Shown piece by piece: positions 41,093-50,905 of a DNA stretch of 64,000 bases. Source of the stretch: Listeria monocytogenes (GTDB taxonomy: Bacteria > Bacillota > Bacilli > Lactobacillales > Listeriaceae); contig NZ_LT906436.1 in assembly GCF_900187225.1 (NCBI RefSeq), positions 1,488,001 through 1,552,000 on the forward strand, given 5' to 3'. Positions within the stretch are counted from its first letter, which is position 1, and every line of letters starts with the position of its first letter. The position numbers and the translations under genes were made by a program. The notes under the pieces were generated by a model. It saw nothing but the letters and a program-made list of their open reading frames with translations, made no database searches and had not been told where the DNA came from.

Positions 41093-41940
41093 TAATTCGT
41101 TTGTAAGCGGTGAACGTGATAAGTGCCAAGTTTATTTGCCGTTCCACCTAAAAGTGTAATTTCATCAAGCGCATTGGTAACTAGCACTTCTTTTCCTTCT
41201 GAAAGCACATCAATCAAGAAAAAGTACTCCCCTAACGAGGTTTTAAGTGGTCTTGATTCAATTTTACTTAAATCTATATCGCGCCATGCAAATGTTGACA
41301 AGACTTTATGTAGCGCTCCTGGCATGTTATTAGGCAAAATAACAGAAATAGAAGTTTTTTCTTCTTCTTTTGGTAATAAAATCGAAACAGGCTTACGACT
41401 TAAAACAAAAAATCTTGTTTGATTTAATTCCAAGTCTTGCGCATTTTCTTTGACGATTTCAAGCCCGTACTCATTTGCTGCCATTCGTGGTGCAATAGCT
41501 GCCACAAGTTCAGTCGGATTATTGCTAACCCATTTTGCAGCATAGGCAGTTGAAGGTGTAACTTCACGCTCCACTCCGTATAATTCTGCCTGAAGAAATG
41601 TATGGCACTGGGCAAGCGCTTGTGGGTGAGACATTACCTTTTGCACAGATTTCCAAGCGGATACATGCGCGGGATGAACCATTAAATGTTGCGCAATTGG
41701 TAGAACAATCTCTGCTACTACAGGGACACTTGAAAAATGAAATAAGTAGTCCAGCGTGATATTGACGCTTCCTTCAATCGTATTTTCAATTGGAACAACA
41801 GCCACATCCACGTCTTCCTTTTCAATTGCCATAATACAATCCGGAATTGTACTCTTAGCTATCATCTCTTCTTTTGGAAAAGCCTTTGCTGCTGCCGAAT
41901 GGGTAAAAGATGCTGCTGGACCTAAATAAGCAATTTTCAT
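41092..41940 (-). CDS. pheA: Prephenate dehydratase
   Basis: 282 residues from [17 protein letters not shown] at 41940 after AAAGGAG; the longer frame starts inside the upstream terminator. PDT domain (1-180, with the TRF motif NQTRFFVLS) and a C-terminal ACT domain with the phenylalanine-binding [14 protein letters not shown] motif, so feedback by Phe is expected. It converts prephenate to phenylpyruvate. The order obg-pheA is as in Bacillus (where pheB intervenes). Confidence 0.95.
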   Translation of the reverse strand: MKIAYLGPAASFTHSAAAKAFPKEEMIAKSTIPDCIMAIEKEDVDVAVVPIENTIEGSVNITLDYLFHFSSVPVVAEIVLPIAQHLMVHPAHVSAWKSVQKVMSHPQALAQCHTFLQAELYGVEREVTPSTAYAAKWVSNNPTELVAAIAPRMAANEYGLEIVKENAQDLELNQTRFFVLSRKPVSILLPKEEEKTSISVILPNNMPGALHKVLSTFAWRDIDLSKIESRPLKTSLGEYFFLIDVLSEGKEVLVTNALDEITLLGGTANKLGTYHVHRLQTN

Positions 41941-41967
41941 TTTCAACTCTCCTTTTTTCATAGCTAG

Positions 41968-42003
41968 GAAAAAAGCGTGCGCCAAATGATTGGCGCAGCA
42001 CTT
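41968..42003 (-). terminator. Terminator between obg and pheA
   Basis: Minus strand TGCGCCAA, loop TCAT, TTGGCGCA (8 bp), extended below a one-base bulge, then six T. It ends 28 nt before the pheA start. Confidence 0.85.
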
Positions 42004-42006
42004 TGT

Positions 42007-43296
42007 TTAATCCATAAATTCAAATTCATAATCAAGCAAGCGAACGATATCGCCGTCTTTGGCACCACGTTTTCTAAGCGCCTCATCGACACCCATTGCA
42101 CGAAGCTGACGAGCAAAACGGCTAATAGAAGCATCACGCTCGAAGTTTGTCATCGTAAATAAGCGTTCGATTTTCGCTCCACTTAACACAAAAGTACCAT
42201 CTGGTTCTCTAGAAATCTCGAAGTCAGGTTCCTCAGCAACATATTTGTAAAGAACTGTATCTTCGTCTTCTTGCTCCAAAATTTCATTAAGTGGAAATTC
42301 TGGTGTTGTTTCTAATTTATCAGCAATAGCAAGAAGTAATTCGCGTAGGCCTGTTTTTGTTACTGCAGAAATTGGGAAGACAGGAATATCTTCAGCGATT
42401 TTAGTTTTAAATTCGTTTAAATTTTCTTCCGCATCTGGCATATCCATTTTATTAGCTACGATAATTTGTGGACGTTCCATTAAGCGCAAGTTATATTGTT
42501 CTAATTCGTTATTAATGGCCATATAGTCTTCATATGGTACGCGTCCTTCTGAGCCCGACATGTCGATGACGTGCACGATAACACGTGTTCTTTCGATATG
42601 ACGTAAGAATTGATGACCTAAACCAACACCTTGGCTAGCCCCTTCAATTAATCCCGGCAAGTCAGCCATAACAAAGCTACGACCATCTCCAGCATCAACC
42701 ATTCCTAAGTTAGGAACAATCGTTGTAAAGTGATATGCGGCAATTTTTGGTCTCGCAGCAGAAACAACAGATAATAAGGTTGATTTACCAACACTTGGGA
42801 AACCAACTAAACCAACATCTGCTAATACTTTAAGTTCTAATTGTACATTTCGTTCTTGTCCAGGCTCACCGTTTTCAGAGAGTTCTGGAGCTGGATTGGC
42901 TGGCGTTGCAAAACGTTTATTACCACGTCCGCCACGTCCTGCTTTTGCAATAACTGCACGTTGACCATGTGCTACTAAATCAGCAATAATCTCGCCAGTA
43001 TCAATATCTTTTACAATTGTTCCTTGTGGTACTTTGACTACTAAATCTTCTGCACCGCGTCCATGCATACTTTTACTCATGCCATGTTCGCCGTGCTCTG
43101 CTTTAAAGATTCGTTTAAAGCGGAAATCCACCAATGTACGCAGACCTTCATCTACAACAAATACAACGTCTGCTCCTTTACCACCGTCACCGCCAGCAGG
43201 ACCACCGTTTGGTACAAATTTTTCGCGACGGAATGCTACCATACCGTCCCCACCATTACCAGCTTTTACATATATCTTAACCTGATCTACAAACAT
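42007..43296 (-). CDS. obgE: GTPase Obg (CgtA)
   Basis: 429 residues from [16 protein letters not shown] at 43296. Gly-rich Obg fold (1-158), GTPase domain with G1 [12 protein letters not shown]3 DLPGLIEGA and G4 NKMD, then the C-terminal OCT domain ([21 protein letters not shown]). Essential GTPase of 50S assembly and stress signalling. The longer frame adds 21 residues lacking similarity to Obg. Confidence 0.96.
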   Translation of the reverse strand: MFVDQVKIYVKAGNGGDGMVAFRREKFVPNGGPAGGDGGKGADVVFVVDEGLRTLVDFRFKRIFKAEHGEHGMSKSMHGRGAEDLVVKVPQGTIVKDIDTGEIIADLVAHGQRAVIAKAGRGGRGNKRFATPANPAPELSENGEPGQERNVQLELKVLADVGLVGFPSVGKSTLLSVVSAARPKIAAYHFTTIVPNLGMVDAGDGRSFVMADLPGLIEGASQGVGLGHQFLRHIERTRVIVHVIDMSGSEGRVPYEDYMAINNELEQYNLRLMERPQIIVANKMDMPDAEENLNEFKTKIAEDIPVFPISAVTKTGLRELLLAIADKLETTPEFPLNEILEQEDEDTVLYKYVAEEPDFEISREPDGTFVLSGAKIERLFTMTNFERDASISRFARQLRAMGVDEALRKRGAKDGDIVRLLDYEFEFMD

Positions 43297-43336
43297 AATT
43301 TTTATATTCTCCCGTTCCTTAAAAGTCTTATCTTTC

Positions 43337-43366
43337 ATTATAACGAACAAACTATACATCTGTCAC
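43337..43366 (-). promoter_or_regulatory. Promoter of obgE
   Basis: Minus strand GTGACA (43366-43361), 18 bp, perfect TATAAT (43342-43337), about 40 nt before the obgE start. It would start inside the longer obg reading frame, which supports the shorter start. Confidence 0.65.
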
Positions 43367-43409
43367 TATATTTATTTCTATTTCCAGATATTTATTTGTT
43401 TTACATAGC

Positions 43410-43450
43410 AAAAATGCGTCAAATGCTTTTACACATTTGACGCATCTTTT
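43410..43450 (-). terminator. Terminator of glpK
   Basis: Minus strand perfect 12-bp stem ATGCGTCAAATG / CATTTGACGCAT, loop of 8 nt, then five T. Confidence 0.92.
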
Positions 43451-43455
43451 AGAAT

Positions 43456-45006
<1,551 letters not shown>

Positions 45007-45023
45007 CTAGTTATAATTCTAGC

Positions 45024-45842
45024 TTATGCTAAATCTTTTTTCTTGTCGAGTTGCATAGTTAAAATAAGAATTAAAACAAATAATACTGCGAACACCCAGA
45101 ACCACATTCCTAGTTCGCCGTTAATAATGGCATTATACCCTAAAGCACCTAATGCACCGCCCATGATTGGTCCAATAACTGGAACCCATGAGTAGCCCCA
45201 ATCAGATCCACCTTTGCCAGAAATCGGCCAAACAAAATGCGCAATTCTTGGTCCAAGGTCACGAGCTGGGTTGATGGCATAACCCGTAGTTCCACCAAGA
45301 GACATCCCGATAGCTACGATTAATGCACCGACTACAAGTGGATTTAATCCATCTGAAAAGGAATTTGCACCTAGTGATAGTAATCCAAATACTAATATAA
45401 AAGTACCTAATGCTTCACCAAAAAAGTTAGATGTAAAATGGCGAATAGCTGGCGCCGTTGCAAAAACACCTAGTTTTGTTGGTTTGTCTTCTGTTTGTTT
45501 CCAGTGTGGATAGTAATGCAACCAAATTAGCGTAGCCCCGATAAATGCCCCAATAAACTGAGCAAGAATATATGGCAATACGTAATTCCACGGGAAAGCA
45601 CCAGCAAGTGCCATACCGATAGTTACTGCGGGGTTAAGATGGGCCATACTCATATACCCTGAGACATACACACCCATTGTAACACCCAGCCCCCAAGCTA
45701 AAGTAATAACGACCCAGCCGCCATTCTCTGCTTTGGATCTTTTCAGTGAAACACCTGCTACGACACCAGCACCTAAAATAATTAGTATAGCCGTACCAAT
45801 GACTTCACCTAGAAATTGTGTTGCTAAACTTGTGTCAATCAT
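45024..45842 (-). CDS. glpF: Glycerol uptake facilitator (aquaglyceroporin)
   Basis: 272 residues from MIDTSLATQFLGEVIGTA at 45842, after AAGGAG; the longer frame extends into the leader without a site. Six membrane helices and two half-helices with the paired NPA motifs (HLNPAVTIG and AINPARDLG). The selectivity of GlpF rather than water aquaporin is inferred from the linked glpK. Confidence 0.95.
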   Translation of the reverse strand: MIDTSLATQFLGEVIGTAILIILGAGVVAGVSLKRSKAENGGWVVITLAWGLGVTMGVYVSGYMSMAHLNPAVTIGMALAGAFPWNYVLPYILAQFIGAFIGATLIWLHYYPHWKQTEDKPTKLGVFATAPAIRHFTSNFFGEALGTFILVFGLLSLGANSFSDGLNPLVVGALIVAIGMSLGGTTGYAINPARDLGPRIAHFVWPISGKGGSDWGYSWVPVIGPIMGGALGALGYNAIINGELGMWFWVFAVLFVLILILTMQLDKKKDLA

Positions 45843-45930
45843 CTTTTCCAACTCCTTCTTCTTGCTTATTTGTAGCACCGGAATTTTAACACTTACTAGT
45901 CCCCTTACATTCCGATTATCAATTAACTTC

Positions 45931-45993
45931 AAAAAAAGAATGACAATCAAAACGTAGGCACACTAGTACCCTTGCATCGTTTCGATTGTCATC
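45931..45993 (-). terminator. Leader terminator upstream of glpF (candidate antitermination site)
   Basis: Minus strand GATGACAATCGAAACG, loop, CGTTTTGATTGTCATT, then seven T: a 16-bp stem with two G-U pairs, placed between the glpF promoter and gene. B. subtilis glpFK has such a leader terminator, relieved by GlpP with glycerol-3-phosphate. The same control is inferred. Confidence 0.85.
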
Positions 45994-46025
45994 TCTTCTC
46001 CTGACATGTTAATTAACTTGAGTCT

Positions 46026-46054
46026 ATTTAATCATATCAAGAAAACGCTGTCAA
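46026..46054 (-). promoter_or_regulatory. Promoter of glpFK
   Basis: Minus strand TTGACA (46054-46049), 17 bp, TTAAAT (46031-46026). Predicted leader about 175 nt. The -35 lies inside the cre site. Confidence 0.6.
46039..46054 (-). promoter_or_regulatory. cre site (CcpA operator) over the glpFK -35
   Basis: Minus strand TTGACAGCGTTTTCTT agrees with the cre consensus WTGNNARCGNWWWCAW at all but one position. Bound CcpA would cover the -35 hexamer and repress glycerol uptake on preferred sugars. Confidence 0.75.
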
Positions 46055-46170
46055 TCAAACGACTTGTCCTATTTTTCACAATGTATCTTCATCTGCCTCT
46101 TTACTTTTACCCCAATTCGCGAGAGTTATAACCAATTTTAAAAGAAATTAATTCACAAAGATGAAAACAC

Positions 46171-46203
46171 AAAAAAACCGCCACAAGTGACGGTTTTTAA
46201 AAT
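46171..46203 (-). terminator. Terminator of rpmA
   Basis: Minus strand AAACCGTCAC, loop, GTGGCGGTTT then T-run, a few nt after the rpmA stop. Confidence 0.82.
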
Positions 46204-46208
46204 TGTAT

Positions 46209-46499
46209 TTAAGCTTCTTGTACTTCAGGATAAACGCTAACTTTTTTCTTGTCGCGTCCCATACGTTCGAAACGTACAACGCCATCAGTTTTAGCGAATA
46301 AAGTATCATCGCCTCCACGTCCTACGTTAGTTCCTGGATAGATTTTAGTACCACGTTGACGGTAAAGGATAGATCCACCAGTAACAAATTGTCCGTCCGC
46401 ACGTTTTGCACCTAAACGTTTTGATTCAGAGTCACGTCCGTTAGAAGTCGAACCGCCACCCTTTTTGTGCGCAAAATGTTGAATATCAAATTTTAACAT
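46209..46499 (-). CDS. rpmA: 50S ribosomal protein L27
   Basis: 96 residues. It starts [18 protein letters not shown]: a nine-residue extension ends in F9, after which mature L27 begins at AHKKGGG. In Firmicutes the cysteine protease Prp removes this extension, and its gene lies 13 nt upstream. AGGAGG before the ATG. Confidence 0.98.
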
Positions 46500-46512
46500 G
46501 AAATTCCACCTC

Positions 46513-46830
46513 CTATTTGGAGTTAATTTTTATATGATCAGGATAGCTGTACGCTAATGACCTTAGTTGATTTTCCATCCCCGTAAGCAAGATTTGCACC
46601 ACGTCATCCCCTACATAATCAGCAGGCACAGAATAGTAAAGGTAACCCTCCGACTCTTCTATTACAGGATCAAAATCACGTACTTCCGAAATAGCATTCA
46701 CCATTCCAAAAGCAATAGACGAAGCTCCTGCACATACCAAATCACTGCCATGTTCGGCAAAATCGGCGTGTCCACTCATTGTAAAAGAAATTATTTGGTT
46801 ATCTTCTCGCATAACATCGACTTGAATCAT
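46513..46830 (-). CDS. prp: Ribosomal-processing cysteine protease Prp
   Basis: 105 residues, Prp family (YsxB): catalytic pair H21 ([19 protein letters not shown]) and C33. It cleaves the N-terminal extension of L27; this was shown in Staphylococcus aureus. The gene sits between rplU and rpmA, as in all Firmicutes that have the extension. The start ATG has a weak site (GGACG). Confidence 0.94.
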
Positions 46831-46848
46831 TGTTTTCGTCCTTTCAAA

Positions 46849-47157
46849 TTAAGCATTGATTGCATCAATAGTTAATTTTGTGTAAGGTTGACGATGACCT
46901 TGTTTTTTGTGGTAGTTCTTTTTCGGTTTATATTTATAAACTGTCAATTTCTTCGCACGGCCTTGTTTTTCAACTTTAGCTGTTACAGTTGCGCCTTCCA
47001 CGAATGGAACGCCAACTTTAGCGGAATCTCCACCTACGAATAGAACTTTGTCAAAAGTAACAACATCTCCAACTTCACCTGCTAATTTCTCAACATAGAT
47101 CTCTTGGCCTGCTTCTACTTTGATTTGTTTCCCACCTGTTTCAATAATTGCGTACAT
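46849..47157 (-). CDS. rplU: 50S ribosomal protein L21
   Basis: 102 residues, full L21 ([18 protein letters not shown] to KLTIDAI). AGGAGG precedes the ATG. First gene of rplU-prp-rpmA, with a structured L21-type leader. Confidence 0.98.
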   Translation of the reverse strand: MYAIIETGGKQIKVEAGQEIYVEKLAGEVGDVVTFDKVLFVGGDSAKVGVPFVEGATVTAKVEKQGRAKKLTVYKYKPKKNYHKKQGHRQPYTKLTIDAINA

Positions 47158-47264
47158 ACTTGCACCTCCTCATATACTAAGACTCGCCATCACAGGGGAT
47201 TTACACGAAGTAAATACTTGACCCAGCTCTGTGCGGTTGTAGCTTGGTGCGCTACAAACATAAC
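47158..47264 (-). promoter_or_regulatory. L21 (rplU) mRNA leader
   Basis: The roughly 107-nt leader contains two hairpins: GTAGCGC..GCTAC followed by CGCACAGAGCTGGGTC, and ATTTACTTCGTGTAAAT. Position and sequence fit the Rfam L21_leader of Firmicutes, a probable L21 autoregulation element. No Rfam search was run. Confidence 0.78.
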
Positions 47265-47270
47265 AGTAAA

Positions 47271-47300
47271 ATGATAGCATAAGCAAGTAGCCTATGTCAA
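47271..47300 (-). promoter_or_regulatory. Promoter of rplU-prp-rpmA
   Basis: Minus strand consensus TTGACA (47300-47295), 18 bp, TATCAT (47276-47271). Start expected near 47264, just after the rng stop. Confidence 0.75.
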
Positions 47301-47313
47301 CCAATTGTTGATT

Positions 47314-48675
47314 TTAGTTCTCCACTCGGGCAATTTGATAAAACGGGACTCTTTCATCCGCCACTTCCCAATCAATTGGCGCATTACTTAGCGTATTCAA
47401 ATCTAAAAAAGTCTCTAAAACATCTTCTGTCGTAATAATTTGAATGCTGTTTGGCTCATTTTGCATAATGCCTGAAAGTTCTCGTTCTAATTCGAAAGCA
47501 AGAGTCTCTTTGGAAGCCACATGACCCGTCGCATAACAAACTGGACAAGGCATCGTCGTCGTTTCTAAAAATGATTGTTGTTTCTTGCGTCTTGTCAATT
47601 GTAGTAACCCTGACTGCGAAAGTGCTGCAACTTGTGTTGTAATGTATTCTTCTCGAGTTTGACTCTCTAACGCCGCGTACAGCTCTGTGTAGCCCGCTTC
47701 TGACATTCCTCCAATAAAATCCACTAATATCATTCCACTCATATTACGTAACCTAATTTGTCGAAGGATTTCAGGAACTGCTTTGAGATTTACTGATTCT
47801 ACTGTTTTTTCTTTTACTGTGGTACCTTTAAATTTACCTGAGTTCACATCAACAACCCACATCGCCTCTGTTTTTTCAATAAATAAAGAAGAACCATTAC
47901 TCAAATGAACCACTGGCCGTGCCAGTCTATCCATTTGAGCTTTAATACCTAAGTCTGCAAATAAATCAGCGCTTTTTTTTAAGATGATTTGCTTATCTGG
48001 ATATATCATTTCTAGCATTTTAGCAAACTCAAAATCATCCGTAATTACTTCCGATGGTGCGTATCGTTGAATGAACTGTTTCGTACTATTTAAAATTCCC
48101 GAAGCCGCTGATAATAGTAAGCCAGATTTTTTCCTTTTGCTAGCTTCTTTTACTAATGTTTGATATTTATCTCTCGCTTGAACCAAAGCTTGTTGTAATT
48201 GCTCTTTCGTTGCAAATTCTGCATTAGATCGAATAATTATCGCTTCATTTTCTTCCACCATGGTTTCCATTATTTTCTTTAATGTGATTTTGTCTGATAT
48301 TCTTTTAGAAACAGAAATATATTCTTTTCCATACAAATAAATAAGCAAATCACCAGAAAATTCCAGTATGCCAGTTAATAGTGGGAGTTTCGTCACGCTA
48401 CCTTCCCGCACGATTTGAACCGGAATTTTAGCACCTTGAGTTTTATCATAGCTTTCCGGAATATCTTTTAAATGGATGAAACCTTTGTTATTATTGCCTA
48501 AATCAACAAAAGCCGCTTCCACTTTTTGATCGATTTTTTGAATAAATCCATAATAAATATCACCAACTTGAACTTTTTCAGAAGGTCGTACAATTTCGAT
48601 ATCTATTAACAAATCATCTTCCATTGCCACTACTCGTTTTTCTATAGGAGCCGCGCTTACTATTAGCTTTTTCAT
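47314..48675 (-). CDS. rng: Ribonuclease G/E family endoribonuclease
   Basis: 453 residues. N-terminal S1-like domain (about 35-120), RNase H-like/DNase I-like core with magnesium aspartates D276 (VVDVNSG) and D319 (LVDFIGG), and the zinc-link CPVC (377-380). It is the short RNase G form without the RNase E scaffold tail. RNase E/G enzymes make 5'-end-dependent cuts in mRNA and rRNA precursors. B. subtilis lacks one. The gene lies directly upstream of the L21 leader. Confidence 0.92.
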   Translation of the reverse strand: MKKLIVSAAPIEKRVVAMEDDLLIDIEIVRPSEKVQVGDIYYGFIQKIDQKVEAAFVDLGNNNKGFIHLKDIPESYDKTQGAKIPVQIVREGSVTKLPLLTGILEFSGDLLIYLYGKEYISVSKRISDKITLKKIMETMVEENEAIIIRSNAEFATKEQLQQALVQARDKYQTLVKEASKRKKSGLLLSAASGILNSTKQFIQRYAPSEVITDDFEFAKMLEMIYPDKQIILKKSADLFADLGIKAQMDRLARPVVHLSNGSSLFIEKTEAMWVVDVNSGKFKGTTVKEKTVESVNLKAVPEILRQIRLRNMSGMILVDFIGGMSEAGYTELYAALESQTREEYITTQVAALSQSGLLQLTRRKKQQSFLETTTMPCPVCYATGHVASKETLAFELERELSGIMQNEPNSIQIITTEDVLETFLDLNTLSNAPIDWEVADERVPFYQIARVEN

Positions 48676-48685
48676 CCAATCACCT

Positions 48686-48722
48686 TTTATAAAGACCCTT
48701 CATCTCAAAGATAAAGGGTCTA
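48686..48722 (-). terminator. Hairpin terminator between minD and rng
   Basis: Minus strand AGACCCTT, loop of about 13 nt, GAAGGGTCT then TTTATAAAA. The T-run is short. The stem ends 16 nt before the rng start. Confidence 0.6.
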
Positions 48723-48726
48723 ATTT

Positions 48727-49527
48727 TTATTTTCCACTAAAAAGTTGCTTTAAGCGAGCGAAAAATCCCGCTTTTTTTGTTTCAATCGACATTAACGGGA
48801 TAGATTCTCCAAGAATACGTCGAGCAATATTACGATAACCTTGTGAAGCACGGTTATTTGGCAGCATAGCAACAGGATCCCCACTGTTTGAAGAGCGAAT
48901 AACTTCATCATCATCAATGATAATACCAAGTAATTCAATCGATAAGTGTGTGGTAATTTCATCAATATCCATTACATCACCATTCATCATCATTTGTGTA
49001 CGAATACGGTTAATAATTAATTTTGGTGGCTCGATATCTTCTTTTTCCAGTAAACCGATAATTCTATCTGCATCACGAACTGCTGATATTTCAGGCGTTG
49101 TAACTACAATTGCTTTGTCTGCACCAGCAACGGCATTTTTATAACCAGTTTCAATTCCTGCAGGACAATCAATTAAAATAAAATCATAGTCTGGACGGAG
49201 TTGATTAATTAAATCCACCATTTGTTCACCCGAAACAGCATTTTTATCAGTAGTTTGCGCCGCTGGAAGCAAGAAAAGTAAATCATCAAAACGTTTATCT
49301 TTAATCATTGCTTGATGAATTTTGCAGCGACCTTCTACTACATCAACTAAATCATAAATAATTCGATTTTCAAGACCTAAAACAACATCTAAATTGCGAA
49401 GGCCGATATCCATATCAATCAAGCACACTTTCTTACCTTGAAGAGCAAGTGCCGTTCCCAAGTTAGCAGTTGAAGTAGTTTTTCCTACTCCACCTTTCCC
49501 AGAAGTAATGACTATAGCTTCTCCCAT
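48727..49527 (-). CDS. minD: Septum site-determining ATPase MinD
   Basis: 266 residues, deviant Walker A GKGGVGKTTST and a C-terminal amphipathic helix FFARLKQLFSGK for membrane binding. It recruits MinC to block polar Z rings; in Listeria poles are marked through DivIVA and no MinE is seen here. 2 nt after minC. Confidence 0.96.
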   Translation of the reverse strand: MGEAIVITSGKGGVGKTTSTANLGTALALQGKKVCLIDMDIGLRNLDVVLGLENRIIYDLVDVVEGRCKIHQAMIKDKRFDDLLFLLPAAQTTDKNAVSGEQMVDLINQLRPDYDFILIDCPAGIETGYKNAVAGADKAIVVTTPEISAVRDADRIIGLLEKEDIEPPKLIINRIRTQMMMNGDVMDIDEITTHLSIELLGIIIDDDEVIRSSNSGDPVAMLPNNRASQGYRNIARRILGESIPLMSIETKKAGFFARLKQLFSGK

Positions 49528-49529
49528 GT

Positions 49530-50207
49530 TTAACGCCCTCCTTGAAAATTAGAAATTTCAGGTCTAATTTTTCTTATCTTATGTATTCCATCAATTACTA
49601 TCTCACCTGCATCATTTACAAATGCAGAAAACAAATCTGTTTCAGTGACCTCTTTATAATCTTCACTATCAAACCCATATACCTTATCAGCAATTCTAAC
49701 TTGTGACGGATAAAGAAATTTCCCTGCTACAACTGCATTTTCGTTGCCTTCAAAGCCAGCATGAATAATTCCTTTAATATTACCTAGAACAAATACATTG
49801 CCATTTGAACGGATTTGTCCTCCAGGATTAACATCGCCGATTAGCAAAAAATCCCCTGGAACCTGAACAACTTGTCCAGAACGGATAATCGTTGCCATAG
49901 AAAAAATTTGATCATTTTCTTTCCATTTTTTGGCCTCGTCTTTAGACATCACATTACTATAAAATGCACTAATTTCCATTTGGCTATTCTCATGAATAAT
50001 AGTTGATATTTCAAGTTCTTCTTCCTCTGAAAACAGACGGTTACCAATTTGAACTTGTACCTCTAATTTTTCACCAGAGTAAGGGTTTTGTTTCTGATCT
50101 GCAAGCAATTGAGTTAGTTCTTGTTGCAACTCAGATATACTTGCTTTATCACTAAGAAAAATACTAATGCCATCTTTTGTGCCTTTAATTTGAACATTCT
50201 TCTTCAT
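49530..50207 (-). CDS. minC: Septum site-determining protein MinC
   Basis: 225 residues from the ATG at 50207, 9 nt after GGGGTG; an ATG four codons earlier is only 2 nt from that site. N-terminal FtsZ-inhibiting domain and a C-terminal beta-helix (GDFLLIGDVNPGGQIRSNGNVFVLG) that dimerises and binds MinD. Confidence 0.95.
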   Translation of the reverse strand: MKKNVQIKGTKDGISIFLSDKASISELQQELTQLLADQKQNPYSGEKLEVQVQIGNRLFSEEEELEISTIIHENSQMEISAFYSNVMSKDEAKKWKENDQIFSMATIIRSGQVVQVPGDFLLIGDVNPGGQIRSNGNVFVLGNIKGIIHAGFEGNENAVVAGKFLYPSQVRIADKVYGFDSEDYKEVTETDLFSAFVNDAGEIVIDGIHKIRKIRPEISNFQGGR

Positions 50208-50245
50208 ATACCATTTCACCCCGCAACATTTATACTCTAGCCTTT

Positions 50246-50274
50246 AGTATACACTAACTCAAATTAAATGATAA
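50246..50274 (-). promoter_or_regulatory. Probable minCD promoter
   Basis: Minus strand TTATCA (50274-50269), 17 bp, TATACT (50251-50246), between the mreBCD terminator and minC. Confidence 0.6.
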
Positions 50275-50293
50275 TAAAAAAATACTTTTTTTG

Positions 50294-50322
50294 AAAAAAC
50301 AGCTTGAAATCGCAAGCTGTGG
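50294..50322 (-). terminator. Terminator of mreBCD
   Basis: Minus strand perfect ACAGCTTG, loop CGATTT, CAAGCTGT then six T. It separates mreBCD from minCD. Confidence 0.9.
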
Positions 50323-50384
50323 ATATTCTCCACAGTCATACTTTTTCAAGTAATAGCGACTTCAAACTGTTAAAATTACGATAG

Positions 50385-50903
50385 TTATTCTGATTTAACC
50401 AAACGATCAAGAAACAATCGGAATGGGAAAAAGACAACTAAAAAGAATGCTAAATTAATCAAAATGGTTGTCCATAAACGCTGATCAATAAAAACTGGGA
50501 TAGACATGGTTGTCGTACCGATTAAATAATAAAACGCATATACTAAACTTTCTGTAAGAATAATATTAAATATCGCAATTAACCCAACCAAAAGTATATT
50601 ATTTTGTAACACTTTCATAAATTTATCTGTGATATACACAGTAAACGGGAAGATAGCAAAATAAATGCCCATCACGCCAGTATAATAAATATCAAACAGC
50701 AAGCCTAGAATAAAAGCATATGCTAAAGTCGTATTTCGTTTATAAAAACAAGTCATAATCGTCAACATAATAAGTAAAAAATGCGGAATAAAAAGATGTC
50801 TATCATTAAAAAGACCATTCGCAAACTGAAGACTAAAAACACCCTCTAAAATAAAGGTTCCAACCATGATTGCAGGAAGTGCAATGTTTTTCTTAACATT
50901 CAT
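50385..50903 (-). CDS. mreD: Rod shape-determining protein MreD
   Basis: 172 residues, five to six membrane helices with few polar loops, MreD family. Part of the elongasome with MreB and MreC, 2 nt after mreC. No strong ribosome-binding site is seen, which suggests translational coupling. Confidence 0.92.
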   Translation of the reverse strand: MNVKKNIALPAIMVGTFILEGVFSLQFANGLFNDRHLFIPHFLLIMLTIMTCFYKRNTTLAYAFILGLLFDIYYTGVMGIYFAIFPFTVYITDKFMKVLQNNILLVGLIAIFNIILTESLVYAFYYLIGTTTMSIPVFIDQRLWTTILINLAFFLVVFFPFRLFLDRLVKSE

Positions 50904-50905
50904 GA

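Noticed and set aside
43034-43440. Overlapping + strand frames antisense to obgE
   Set aside because: Mirror frames of the Gly-rich Obg domain; no ribosome-binding site or similarity.
46060-46170. Hidden gene in the glpF-rpmA interval
   Set aside because: The longest frame with ATG is about 16 codons and lacks a ribosome-binding site.
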